Assembly: GCA_022768655.1 (NCBI GenBank)
Contig: JALEQD010000045.1
Location: 1-37,146, forward strand
Direction of reading: 5' to 3'
Origin: Anaeroplasma sp.
GTDB lineage: Bacteria > Bacillota_I > Bacilli_A > Acholeplasmatales > Anaeroplasmataceae
DNA length: 37,146 nucleotides
Position 1 is the stretch's first letter. The number at the start of each line of letters is the position of its first letter. The notes under the pieces were generated by a model. That model saw only the letters and a list, made by a program, of their open reading frames with translations. It did no database searches and was not told the origin of the DNA. The position numbers and the translations under genes were made by a program. Positions 13,714 to 22,467 of the stretch are shown piece by piece.

Positions 13714-15459
13714 TTAACTTCTCTCCTTACTATTCATTTGTTGTGAAATAAATTGTTCATAATACCATCCATGCTTATCAATCAGCTCTTGATGTGTACC
13801 TCTTTCAACTATTTTACCTTGATCTAAAACAATAATTTCATCTGCATGCATAACAGCCGAAAGTCTATGAGCAACAATAATATTAGTTCTTTTTGAACGA
13901 TACTTTTTAAGTGTATTAATTATATTTGCCTCAGTTTTACCATCTACAGCAGACAATGAATCATCTAAAATCAAAACATCTGCATCCTTTAAAAAAGCAC
14001 GCGCTATTGCCAATCTCTGCTTTTGTCCACCTGATAGTGTAACACCATATTCGCCAACTATAGTATCTAATCCCTGTGGTAAATTATCAATATCCTTTTC
14101 AAAATCAGCAAGCGTAATTGCATGCTCAATATCTTCTTCAGTTGCATTAGAATCTCCTAATGCAACATTTTTGTATACACTTCTTGAAAATAAAACATGC
14201 TCTTGTGGAACATAACCGATGTGATAACGAATATTTTCCTGTTCAAAATTTTCAATAGGCTCATTATTTATAAATAAAGAACCCTCACAAATAGGTAATT
14301 GTCTTACTAGCTGCTTAACTAAAGTAGATTTACCACTTCCTGTATGTCCAACAATACCTATTGTTTGACCTTCCTTAATTTTTAAATTAATATTTTGTAA
14401 TACATCATTTTTATCGCCATTATATCTAAAGGAAAAATCTTTGAATTCAATTTCCTTTACCTCATTGATTTTCTTTGCATCCTCATGGTCAATAATTTCA
14501 CTTTTTGAATCATATACTTCATTCAATCTTTGGGCAGAAATTAATGATTGATAAAAATTATTAATCATATTACCAATATTAGTTAGTGGAGCCTGGAACA
14601 AATTCAAATACATAACGAATTTAACTAATTGTGCAGTAGTAATATCACCCTTTGAATAAAAATAAGCTCCTAAGCCATAACAAATAATTGTAGATATTGC
14701 GACAATAGACTGAAACATCGGAATAAAAATAACATTAATTTTTAAATTATCCTTTTCAACCTTGTACGCATTATTAGAATATTTTATGTTTTTTTGATAA
14801 TTTTCTTCTTCCTTTGAAAATGCTCTTATAGTTCTAACATTTGTAATACTTTCAAGAACCACATTTCCCATTTCTGAATTTTTTTCTCTAACTATCTTCC
14901 AATTTCTTTTTACCTTTGCTCTTAAAAATAGATTAGCAAAAAAGATAAATGAAAGGGGAATAAAACAACATATAGCTAAAATTACATTAATAAAACACAT
15001 GGCAATAAATGTTATAACAACAGTAAGTGACTCTAAAAATATATTTAATAATCTATTACCACCACTAAATTTTACGGAATTAACATCACCAAGCGCTCTA
15101 GTTAATAAGTCACCAGATTGAAATTTTTCAAAAAATGTAGCATCCTGGACTAATATATTTTCCATATATCTAACCTGTAAAGCATAATAAAGAGTTGTTG
15201 TTAATCTATTTTGACAAAATCTTTTTGATGTAGCAATAAAATAAATACCAAGAGTAACTAGTAAAAAAGGAATTAAAAACTGCTTAAAAATATATTCCTT
15301 TGTTAATGTATTATTTTCAATTTGGGAAGAAAGATTACCTATAATTGTAGCAGGAATTAAATTTATAAATGCCAAAATTATTCCAAAAAATAACACAAAA
15401 ACATATCTATACCAATTTTTCTTAATAAACCACATCATGCTTTTGATAAATTTAAACAT
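13714..15459 (-). CDS. ABC exporter half-transporter, degenerate-site subunit of a heterodimer
   Basis: A 581-residue ABC exporter subunit. The start is the ATG at 15457-15459 because GGGAGGAG precedes it by about 7 nt; a longer reading starting at 15498 has no ribosome site. Six membrane spans precede an ATPase domain with Walker A GHTGSGKST, a perfect LSGGQKQR signature and Walker B VLILDDSLSAVD, in which the catalytic glutamate is aspartate. This is the hallmark of the subunit holding the degenerate nucleotide site. It is the first gene of the pair and should assemble with the next gene's product in the cytoplasmic membrane. Confidence 0.93.
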   Translation of the reverse strand: MFKFIKSMMWFIKKNWYRYVFVLFFGIILAFINLIPATIIGNLSSQIENNTLTKEYIFKQFLIPFLLVTLGIYFIATSKRFCQNRLTTTLYYALQVRYMENILVQDATFFEKFQSGDLLTRALGDVNSVKFSGGNRLLNIFLESLTVVITFIAMCFINVILAICCFIPLSFIFFANLFLRAKVKRNWKIVREKNSEMGNVVLESITNVRTIRAFSKEEENYQKNIKYSNNAYKVEKDNLKINVIFIPMFQSIVAISTIICYGLGAYFYSKGDITTAQLVKFVMYLNLFQAPLTNIGNMINNFYQSLISAQRLNEVYDSKSEIIDHEDAKKINEVKEIEFKDFSFRYNGDKNDVLQNINLKIKEGQTIGIVGHTGSGKSTLVKQLVRQLPICEGSLFINNEPIENFEQENIRYHIGYVPQEHVLFSRSVYKNVALGDSNATEEDIEHAITLADFEKDIDNLPQGLDTIVGEYGVTLSGGQKQRLAIARAFLKDADVLILDDSLSAVDGKTEANIINTLKKYRSKRTNIIVAHRLSAVMHADEIIVLDQGKIVERGTHQELIDKHGWYYEQFISQQMNSKERS

Positions 15460-15483
15460 AATAACTCCTCCCTCTTCAATAAT

Positions 15484-15505
15484 ATTATACTTCCTCAACA
15501 GTTGA
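15484..15505 (-). promoter_or_regulatory. Promoter and short palindrome upstream of the first ABC exporter
   Basis: TATAAT (15489-15484, minus) is preceded within the spacer by TCAAC-A-GTTGA (15495-15505), a perfect 5-bp inverted repeat that could be a repressor operator. The -35 is weak (TTTCTA). Confidence 0.4.
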
Positions 15506-15541
15506 CTAGAAAGGAAAAACTAACACAAAATCAAACAACGA

Positions 15542-16372
15542 TTAAAGCCTACTTTTTTTAAGTACTTCTATTTCATATCGATAACCATCTAATTCATTTG
15601 GAGTTTCAAGATAAAAAGGTAAATCCTTTAGCTTTGGATGATTAATAATATTTATTATTGCTTCTAAACCAATAGTTCCTTTACCTATTTTTTCATGTCT
15701 ATCCTTATTTGAATTAAATGGTGTCATAGAATCATTTAAATGAATGGCTTTTAATTTTTCTAAGCCAATCACATTATCAAACTCATCTAAAACCTCATCT
15801 AGCTTATTTACTATATCATAGCCTGCTGAAAATACATGGCATGTATCTAAGCACACACCTAACTTTTCCTTTAATTCAACTCGATTAATTATTTCAGCTA
15901 TTTCTTCAAAGCTTCTACCAATTTCAGAACCCTTTCCAGCCATACATTCTAATAAAACTGTTGTCTTCATTTCTTTAAATAATACCTTATTTAAAATTTC
16001 AACAATTAAATCTATTCCCTTTTGAACACCTAATCCTGTATGACTACCCGGATGAAAATTATATAATGCATTATCAAAATGCTCTAATTTATTTATATCC
16101 TCAATGAAGCAAGCTAAAGCAAATTCTCTAACCTCCTCTTTCATTGAACACGCATTTAAAGTATAGGGAGCATGAGTTAAAATAACCTCTATTCCATTAT
16201 TTTTAGCATATTTACTAAACGCTAAAAAATCATCTTGATCCCATTTTTTTGCTTGTCCGCCCTGTGGATTACGTGAAAAATATTGAAATGTATTTCCGCC
16301 TAAAGAAATAATCTCCTTTGCAGCATGTAAAAATCCACCGCTGATTGACAAATGACAGCCTATTTTAAACAA
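15542..16372 (-). CDS. nfo: Endonuclease IV (deoxyribonuclease IV)
   Basis: A zinc-dependent AP endonuclease of base-excision repair, 276 residues from the start taken here. Motifs include IGCHLSISGGF at the N-terminus, FQYFSRNPQGG, HAPYTLNAC, NFHPGSHTG, LLECMAGKGSEIG, CLDTCHVFSAGYD and AIHLNDS, with the metal-binding His, Glu and Asp residues in their usual order. The TTG at 16370-16372 is preferred over the GTG at 16379-16381, because AAGGAG lies 8 nt before the TTG but abuts the GTG. It has its own promoter and follows the HtrA-like gene, which ends in a terminator. Confidence 0.94.
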   Translation of the reverse strand: MFKIGCHLSISGGFLHAAKEIISLGGNTFQYFSRNPQGGQAKKWDQDDFLAFSKYAKNNGIEVILTHAPYTLNACSMKEEVREFALACFIEDINKLEHFDNALYNFHPGSHTGLGVQKGIDLIVEILNKVLFKEMKTTVLLECMAGKGSEIGRSFEEIAEIINRVELKEKLGVCLDTCHVFSAGYDIVNKLDEVLDEFDNVIGLEKLKAIHLNDSMTPFNSNKDRHEKIGKGTIGLEAIINIINHPKLKDLPFYLETPNELDGYRYEIEVLKKSRL

Positions 16373-16399
16373 TTTAATCACTCCTTCATATTCTTTTTC

Positions 16400-16422
16400 A
16401 TTATAACAAATATTATTTGTTA
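16400..16422 (-). promoter_or_regulatory. nfo promoter with overlapping 8-bp palindrome
   Basis: TGTTATAAT is an extended -10 (TATAAT at 16405-16400, minus). TAACAAAT-ATT-ATTTGTTA (16404-16422) is a perfect 8-bp inverted repeat that overlaps it and fits a repressor operator. It does not match the Bacillus LexA box. Confidence 0.5.
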
Positions 16423-16429
16423 GTGAAAG

Positions 16430-16460
16430 AAAAAAACTAGAGAATAAAACTTTCTCTAGT
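16430..16460 (-). terminator. Terminator of the HtrA-like gene
   Basis: ACTAGAGAA (16436-16444) pairs with TTCTCTAGT (16452-16460); the minus strand continues with a T-rich run. Confidence 0.85.
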
Positions 16461-16468
16461 CATAATCA

Positions 16469-17764
16469 TCATATTGAATATATAAACTGCTCAACAGTAA
16501 TAGAAATAGTAATAGATTCATTAGATCTTGTTACTGTAAACTCTAAAATATCTCCAAGCTTTAAATCTGAAGAATATAATTCTTTATATAAAGCACTTGA
16601 TCCTGAAATCGTAACCACCTTATCAGTTTTTTCCGGATCTAAATAATTAATTGTTAATCCAGTGATAATATCATTAACCATTAATTCTTTTTCACCTGTG
16701 TAGGTAGTATTTTCCTCAACTGCTTGAACATAGACTACAGGTACTCTTTGCCACATTGTATATCCATCAGAAACAGTAAATCCAAATTCCCAATCACCTT
16801 CGACATACCCACAGCTCCAAGCCTTTGCTTCTTTATCATATTTAGCTGTTTTCATAATTTCATTAATTGTGGAAATAACAATTTTTGATGGAATTGCAAA
16901 TCCCAATCCTTCAATACTACTGCTTGAAAATTTAGCATTCACTATTCCAATTAAAGCTCCTGCGGTATTAAATAGTCCACCACCAGAATTACCACTGTTA
17001 ATTGCGACATCTGTTTGTAAAAGAGTTTGAGTTTTATATGTATCTACATTTATCTCACGATTAATGTATGATAAATATCCACTAGAAACACTTCCAGGTA
17101 ACGTACCTAATGGATTACCAATACATACAACCTGTGAACCAAGCTTTAAATTATCAGAATTTTCAAAAATTGAAGCATATGTTAATCCAGTAGCCTCAAT
17201 TGATAAAACCGCTAAATCTTCATCTGAATAGCTACCTACAAGCTTAGCCTCATATGTTTGTCCTTTTGATGTTCTAACGCTAATTTGATTACAGCCATCG
17301 ATAACATGATGACATGTTACAATAAGTGACAATCCTAAATCCTCATTATAACCAAATAAAACACCAGAGCCTGATGCACTAAATGATGTACCTATAACGT
17401 TTATTGACACAACACTATCGTATACCTTTTCAACAGTCTCTTCAACAGGAGTTGTTACTGAAGGAGTAGTTACTGTTGTAAAGGAAGAGTTTATTGTTTC
17501 ACCATTTGTACTGCTAGTAGAATTTCCTGAATTTGATGCGTTTGTATTTCCTTTATTATTATTTGTTGATGATGTATTATTTGATTGTGAATTATTTTCT
17601 GTATTATCACCAAAAAACGGATTATTATCATTCGAATTTGTTGTTTCCTTATCATTTGTGATAGGATCAGAATAATTAACATCATTATCGTTATTACATG
17701 ATGTTAAAACAAAAAGACAAAAAATAGAAAAAATAGAAATTGAAAAAATAATTTTTTTCTTCAT
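16469..17764 (-). CDS. HtrA/DegP-like trypsin-type serine protease, lipoprotein
   Basis: A 431-residue surface protease. The start is the ATG at 17762-17764 (AGAGGTG about 9 nt upstream). Residues 1-22 are a signal peptide with a lipobox LTSC, so Cys23 should be lipidated and the protein anchored outside the membrane. Residues 24-105 are a low-complexity Asn/Ser/Thr linker. The protease domain has His153 (TCHHVIDG), Asp183 (DEDLAVL) and Ser260 (NSGNSGGGLF). The C-terminal roughly 120 residues look like a PDZ-type domain with an insertion. Unlike most Bacillus HtrA proteins it is a lipoprotein with no transmembrane anchor. Likely role: extracytoplasmic protein quality control. Confidence 0.9.
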   Translation of the reverse strand: MKKKIIFSISIFSIFCLFVLTSCNNDNDVNYSDPITNDKETTNSNDNNPFFGDNTENNSQSNNTSSTNNNKGNTNASNSGNSTSSTNGETINSSFTTVTTPSVTTPVEETVEKVYDSVVSINVIGTSFSASGSGVLFGYNEDLGLSLIVTCHHVIDGCNQISVRTSKGQTYEAKLVGSYSDEDLAVLSIEATGLTYASIFENSDNLKLGSQVVCIGNPLGTLPGSVSSGYLSYINREINVDTYKTQTLLQTDVAINSGNSGGGLFNTAGALIGIVNAKFSSSSIEGLGFAIPSKIVISTINEIMKTAKYDKEAKAWSCGYVEGDWEFGFTVSDGYTMWQRVPVVYVQAVEENTTYTGEKELMVNDIITGLTINYLDPEKTDKVVTISGSSALYKELYSSDLKLGDILEFTVTRSNESITISITVEQFIYSI

Positions 17765-17838
17765 AGTAATATGCACCTCTTTTTCACAAATAATTATATT
17801 TTTAAATTTTGGGAATAATATGTGAAAAAAAACAAAAA

Positions 17839-18225
17839 TTATTTTAATTGTTTATTTAAACAATCCTTACATATTCCTGTAAATGTTATATTACAGGAAA
17901 GAATTTTATTAGAATTTATATAATCTATATCTTTTATATTAATAGGAATTTCATTAGGTAAAATATCTTGAATTTTATTACATCTTTTACAAATAAAATG
18001 AAAATGTGTATCCTTTGTGGTTTCATAATAATCTATTCCATTAATATTGATTTTAGTAATCAATTCTTCATTTAAAAGAACAGATAAATTCCTATAGATT
18101 GTAGCTAGAGAAATTTCAGAATAGTTTTCTTTAATATATTCTATAAGCTCTTCACTAGTTGAATGTTCTAAAGCTAATAATGAATCATATACAATTTGTC
18201 TTTGATTTGAAAATCTTTTTATCAT
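17839..18225 (-). CDS. perR: Fur-family regulator, probably PerR (peroxide sensing)
   Basis: A 128-residue Fur-family repressor. A winged-helix domain (ATIYRNLSVLLNEELI is the recognition region) is followed by the metal-binding dimerisation domain. The structural zinc cysteines are Cys79/Cys82 (ICKRC) and the C-terminal CKDC. Counting from B. subtilis PerR, regulatory-site residues His37, His91, His93 and Asp104 correspond to His21, His74, His76 and Asp87 here; the Asp85 position appears to be Glu68. This favours PerR over Zur, with a variant ligand; Fur is not excluded. It begins 14 nt after the SNF2 gene, so it is probably cotranscribed. A rubrerythrin gene with a Per-box-like site is at 31099-31713. 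Confidence 0.78.
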   Translation of the reverse strand: MIKRFSNQRQIVYDSLLALEHSTSEELIEYIKENYSEISLATIYRNLSVLLNEELITKININGIDYYETTKDTHFHFICKRCNKIQDILPNEIPINIKDIDYINSNKILSCNITFTGICKDCLNKQLK

Positions 18226-18239
18226 ATATTGTCTACCCT

Positions 18240-21200
18240 TTATGATTCTAATAGTTCTAAAATATCATCCTTTGATAGCTTATGAGCCTCTTTATCATTA
18301 CTCATAATAATACTATCAGCCAAATCCTTCTTTAATGATTGTAATTTAACAACCTTTTCCTCAATTGTATCCTTACAAATCAGTTTTATCACATAAACAT
18401 TTTTTGTTTGACCAATGCGATATGCTCTATCAGTTGCCTGAGCCTCAGCACTACTATTCCACCATGGATCAAGATGTATTACCATATCTGCGCCAACCAA
18501 ATTCAATCCAGTTCCACCAGCCTTTAAGGAAATAATAAAAACCTTGTAATTTTCATTTTTATTAAATTCTTCTACCATTTCCATTCTGGTTTTAGCCTTT
18601 GTTTGTCCATCTAATATAAAATGCTTAATTCCCATTTTTTCCAATTCCTTTGATATTATTGGAAAACTTTGAGCGAATTGCGAAAATACTAAAATTCTAT
18701 GACCAGAATCAATACTTGATTGAATTAAATCTATTGCCATATTAATTTTAGTGTTTTCAAATGATTCTTGATATATTAATTCTGGAGTAATACAAATCTG
18801 ACGAAGTCTAGTTAATAATGCTAAAATATTATTACCACCATTATTTTTAATATCATCCTTAAGCTTTTCTACATAAGCCTTATAAACATCCTCATGCTTT
18901 GGAGACATCTTGTAATAATAATAATCTTCAATCTTATCTGGAAGATCCTTTAATACATCCTTTTTAGTACGTCTTAATATGAATGGACTTACTCTTTTCT
19001 TTAATGTTTCAAGTGCTTCATCATCATCATGCATAATTAAATATTCATATCTAGACTTAAAATGTGAATAATTAGATAAATATCCTGGCATTAAAAAATC
19101 AAATATACTCCATAAATCAGCTAGTCCATTTTCAATCGGAGTACCAGTTAATGCAAAATTGATTTCGGACTTTAGTGATTTGATTGCTTCACTTTTTTGT
19201 GCAAATTGATTTTTAATAAATTGGGCCTCATCAGCAATTACAAATCTAAATTTAATATTATATAAGCTAATATCCCTTCTTAATGAATCATAAGAAGTAA
19301 TATATAATGCCTTCTTATTTGCATCTATAGTATTAATAATTGCTTCTCTAGCCTCAGCTCCTCCTAAAATTTGTACTACTGGAACATTAAGTCCCCACTT
19401 TTCACACTCGTTTTGCCAATTATAAACTAATGACATTGGACATACTATAATTGAAGGCATTTCAAATGTATCAGATTCTAAAAATGAAATAATCTCCAAT
19501 GTTTTACCTAGTCCCATATCATCTGCTAGAATTCCACCAAATCCAAAGCTAGATAATGTTTTTAACCAACGGAAGCCTTCAACCTGATAGTTTCTTAATA
19601 TCAAATTATATTTATCAGATGGATTATAATCTGAATTCTTATAATTTTGAATTGAATTGATCATTTCAGAAATTTGAGAATCTACACTTAAATTTTCATC
19701 ATTTACATTAACTAATTTAAGTAAATAATTTAATGGCTTTAATACTTTTTTATTAATTTCCTTAACTGATATATTAAAATCCTCTAAGAAATTGTCTATT
19801 TGTCTTGCATCCTCTTCATCAATTTCAATGATTGTATTATCCTTTAATTTGATAAATTTCTTCTTTTGATGATAAGCAAGAAGCATAGCTTGTATTTCTT
19901 CTATAGATAAAGAAGAATTTTCAAACTTAAAATCAAGTAATCCAACATTATAAGTAATACCTATAGAGGTCTTGGCACTTTTCTTAGCACGAATTCCTCT
20001 CATTGATTCATCAAAATAAACTTGTCCAAAGGCTTTAAGCGAAGATAAATCATTTGTTAAAAATAAATATTGATTTTCTATACTAGAAATATTATAAAGA
20101 TTATCTCTATTCTTCGAAAAATTATAGCCTTCAATTATGCTGTTATATCCAGATAACAATTGATTCATATAAGGGCTATCTTTATCACTTTCATCACATT
20201 TTATTTCATAATTCAAATAAATATTTCCACTATAATAAGAAATATAAGAATCTATTTTTATTTGTGGTATTGGATACTTTTCATAAAATTTATCTTCTAT
20301 TTTTATAAGATTTTGAATCATAGGTAATAAATTTGAAATGAAATCATTACTATTTACATCAATGATCAATCCACCATCAACCTTATATAAGCAATCAAAT
20401 ATTTTACCTTCCATTCTTGTTTTATATGAATAGGTATAAATATATTCATCATCAATAAAGTATGCATTATTAACACCGCTAATAAAAACATTAGAATTAT
20501 TAGGCTTTTCAATAAATAATGACTCATCATTTAATTTTAATGTAACGCCATCAACATTAACTATGCGTCTAGGTGAAAATTTAGCATCTTCATTCTCTTT
20601 AAAGAAAATGACATCCTTATTATATATTTCTAATATTTTCAATAAATGAGATTTTCTTATTTCAACATTTTTTTCACTAGTTTCACTACAAATATTTCTT
20701 AAAAAACTATAAAACTCCTTGCTGACATCATCAAAACATTCATATGAATGTATGAATGTTAGCTTTTGGCCATATGAATATTCAATATTATTTTCTGTAT
20801 TTTGAATAAATCCAATTATGCTTTTAACAACATAATCCTTATCATATCCAACCTTCAAGGATAATAGATAATTTTTCCCATATGATTCTATACATGGAAT
20901 CAAATGAATTAATCCAAAATAGGAATTAGATGTTTTTAATTCACCATATAATCTATTTAATATTTCATTATGCTGAAGTATTTTCTTCTTGCGTAAATAT
21001 TTGTTATATTCTGTTTGAAATAATTTATTATTAAGTTGATATATTGCTACTACATACAAACAAACAACATGTAAGCATTCTTTCTTTTTATAATACTCTA
21101 AGCATCCACAATCCTTAGTAATAATTTGATAATTTTTATCTAATGATATAGAAGTACGTGTAGAGCCTACTAATTTATAAAATGCAAATGTAGGTGTTAT

Positions 21201-21323
21201 TATATATTTATCTTCTTCTTCATTTATTGTCACATATCTGTCAAAGCTATTATTTAAAGAATCTATTACTTTAATCAATGTAGTATATCTATCATATTTT
21301 ATCAGCAACTCACTTAATAACAT
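18240..21323 (-). CDS. SWIM zinc-finger SNF2-family helicase (RapA/HepA-type DEAD-like ATPase)
   Basis: A 1027-residue Swi2/Snf2 ATPase. The ATG at 21321-21323 is chosen for its AAGGAG. A SWIM zinc finger (Cys72, Cys74, Cys83, His85) is near the N-terminus, then a long middle region of unknown fold. The C-terminal half holds the ATPase: DDMGLGKTLEI (Walker A), DEAQFIKN (motif II), LTGTPIENGLADLWSIF (III), and the second lobe with VFSQFAQSF, SLKAGGTGLNL and DRAYRIGQ. Firmicutes commonly carry such proteins (YqhH/YwqA-type); they are ATP-driven DNA translocases with a likely role in transcription or repair. perR follows 14 nt downstream. Confidence 0.92.
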   Translation of the reverse strand: MLLSELLIKYDRYTTLIKVIDSLNNSFDRYVTINEEEDKYIITPTFAFYKLVGSTRTSISLDKNYQIITKDCGCLEYYKKKECLHVVCLYVVAIYQLNNKLFQTEYNKYLRKKKILQHNEILNRLYGELKTSNSYFGLIHLIPCIESYGKNYLLSLKVGYDKDYVVKSIIGFIQNTENNIEYSYGQKLTFIHSYECFDDVSKEFYSFLRNICSETSEKNVEIRKSHLLKILEIYNKDVIFFKENEDAKFSPRRIVNVDGVTLKLNDESLFIEKPNNSNVFISGVNNAYFIDDEYIYTYSYKTRMEGKIFDCLYKVDGGLIIDVNSNDFISNLLPMIQNLIKIEDKFYEKYPIPQIKIDSYISYYSGNIYLNYEIKCDESDKDSPYMNQLLSGYNSIIEGYNFSKNRDNLYNISSIENQYLFLTNDLSSLKAFGQVYFDESMRGIRAKKSAKTSIGITYNVGLLDFKFENSSLSIEEIQAMLLAYHQKKKFIKLKDNTIIEIDEEDARQIDNFLEDFNISVKEINKKVLKPLNYLLKLVNVNDENLSVDSQISEMINSIQNYKNSDYNPSDKYNLILRNYQVEGFRWLKTLSSFGFGGILADDMGLGKTLEIISFLESDTFEMPSIIVCPMSLVYNWQNECEKWGLNVPVVQILGGAEAREAIINTIDANKKALYITSYDSLRRDISLYNIKFRFVIADEAQFIKNQFAQKSEAIKSLKSEINFALTGTPIENGLADLWSIFDFLMPGYLSNYSHFKSRYEYLIMHDDDEALETLKKRVSPFILRRTKKDVLKDLPDKIEDYYYYKMSPKHEDVYKAYVEKLKDDIKNNGGNNILALLTRLRQICITPELIYQESFENTKINMAIDLIQSSIDSGHRILVFSQFAQSFPIISKELEKMGIKHFILDGQTKAKTRMEMVEEFNKNENYKVFIISLKAGGTGLNLVGADMVIHLDPWWNSSAEAQATDRAYRIGQTKNVYVIKLICKDTIEEKVVKLQSLKKDLADSIIMSNDKEAHKLSKDDILELLES

Positions 21324-21374
21324 AATAATTCTCCTTGTCACACATTTTATAAATAATTTATTATTAACTATTAG

Positions 21375-21383
21375 ATTATACCA
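21375..21383 (-). promoter_or_regulatory. Extended -10 promoter of the SNF2-perR unit
   Basis: Minus-strand TGGTATAAT (TG-N-TATAAT), about 45 nt before the AAGGAG ribosome site. Confidence 0.6.
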
Positions 21384-21508
21384 TAAATAAAAAAATAAAC
21401 CATAAGAAAATGTAATTTATGTATAATAAATAGCATTAAAACGAAATATTTATATAAATAATAGTATATTATTATTTCAATAATTCATATATTCAATTGG
21501 AGGTAAAT

Positions 21509-21631
21509 ATGAACGAAATAGCTAGATGTAGTGACAAAGATAAGCTTTCTAATAATTCATTAAATAATCAAAGAAAAAGTCATATTAATTCAAAGAAAGA
21601 AAAAAATAAAAAAAGCAAAAAAAAGCTTTGA
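21509..21631 (+). CDS. 40-residue lysine-rich micro-protein
   Basis: A micro-ORF with a good ribosome site (TTGGAGG, 21497-21503) 5 nt before ATG and a TATAAT at 21422-21427. The product starts MNEIARCSDKDKLSNNSLNN and ends in a lysine-rich tail (KKEKNKKSKKKL). It has no membrane span and is strongly basic; it may bind nucleic acid or be a leader. Its last codons and TGA stop lie in the terminator hairpin shared with tRNA-Glu. No homology is recognised, and an A-rich tail can also arise by chance, so this is a moderate call. Confidence 0.45.
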   Translation: MNEIARCSDKDKLSNNSLNNQRKSHINSKKEKNKKSKKKL

Positions 21632-21645
21632 CAATTGTCAAAGCT
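21614..21645. terminator. Bidirectional terminator shared by micro-ORF and tRNA-Glu
   Basis: AGCTTTGAC pairs with GTCAAAGCT around AATT (about 21624-21645). On the minus strand eight T residues follow, ending the tRNA transcript; on the plus strand GAATTTTT follows, ending the micro-ORF. Confidence 0.85.
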
Positions 21646-21656
21646 GAATTTTTAAA

Positions 21657-21732
21657 TGGTGACCTGTACGGGGTTCGAACCCATAAATGCATGCGTGAAA
21701 GGCATGTGTGTTAACCGTTTCACCAACAGGCC
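21657..21732 (-). tRNA. tRNA-Glu (UUC)
   Basis: The minus strand folds as a full cloverleaf: acceptor GGCCTGT / ACAGGTC (one G-U), T-arm with TTCGAAC loop, anticodon arm CATGC-CTTTCAC-GCATG with anticodon TTC, and an encoded CCA at the 3' end (21657-21659). It has its own promoter and terminator. Confidence 0.97.
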
Positions 21733-21772
21733 AATTTATTGCTTTCGTCAAAAAAGTGACTCAGCAATAAGG

Positions 21773-21801
21773 ATTATATCAAAGCAAAAATATTTTGTCA
21801 A
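21773..21801 (-). promoter_or_regulatory. tRNA-Glu promoter
   Basis: Consensus TTGACA (21801-21796), a 17-nt spacer and TATAAT (21778-21773) on the minus strand; start near 21766. Confidence 0.9.
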
Positions 21802-21842
21802 CAATTATTTTTACTTTTTTTATTTTTTCTTAATTATGTTAA

Positions 21843-22451
21843 TTATTTTGCAGAATATAGTTCTATCATATTACTAATAAATATTTCCAAACCAATACCT
21901 ATAAGGATTAATCCTCCTATCAATTCTGCTTTGCTAGTAAATTTTTCTCCTAGCTTTTTACCAAAAAACAATCCACAAATACAAAATGTAACTGTCACAA
22001 TAGCAATAATTATTGAGCAGACAAATGCATTAATCCAATTGTAATCAGAGATGGTAAATCCAACTGATAAAGCATCTATTGATGTTGCTATACCTTGAAC
22101 TATTATCATCCAAAAGCCTAACTTCTTATCATCAATTTCTTCTTCTATTTCTTTATGCTTTATATTTTCATATACCATTTTACCACCAATATAACCTAAT
22201 AAAACTAAAGCAATCCAAGGAATAAAATATCTAAAGATATTAAATTTTTCTACTATTGTATGTACACATAGCCAACCTATTAGTGGCATAATAAATTGAA
22301 AAAATGCAAAGCATATTGCAATACTAATCATTTTATATTTTCTCATATTAGGATTTTTAAGTCCATCTGCTATAGATACACTAAATGCATCCATTGTTAG
22401 ACCTACTCCTAATAATATACTATTAATGAAAAAAGATATGCTCCAATCCAT
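21843..22451 (-). CDS. mntP: Manganese efflux pump MntP
   Basis: A 202-residue membrane protein with six predicted spans that exports Mn2+. The two inverted-repeat signatures are present: LGVGLTMDAFSVSIADG in the first half and VQGIATSIDALSVGF in the second, each with the membrane-embedded aspartate of the family. A charged cytoplasmic loop (NIKHKEIEEEIDDKK) separates them. An AAGAGGTAG ribosome site precedes the ATG. It lies 16 nt after the CaCA exchanger gene and should be cotranscribed under the yybP-ykoY riboswitch upstream of that gene, which agrees with its function. Confidence 0.95.
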   Translation of the reverse strand: MDWSISFFINSILLGVGLTMDAFSVSIADGLKNPNMRKYKMISIAICFAFFQFIMPLIGWLCVHTIVEKFNIFRYFIPWIALVLLGYIGGKMVYENIKHKEIEEEIDDKKLGFWMIIVQGIATSIDALSVGFTISDYNWINAFVCSIIIAIVTVTFCICGLFFGKKLGEKFTSKAELIGGLILIGIGLEIFISNMIELYSAK

Positions 22452-22467
22452 TTATACTACCTCTTAG

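Noticed and set aside
17491-17685. Ile/Gln-rich frame within the HtrA-like gene
   Set aside because: It is a frame-shifted reading of the low-complexity Asn/Ser/Thr linker.
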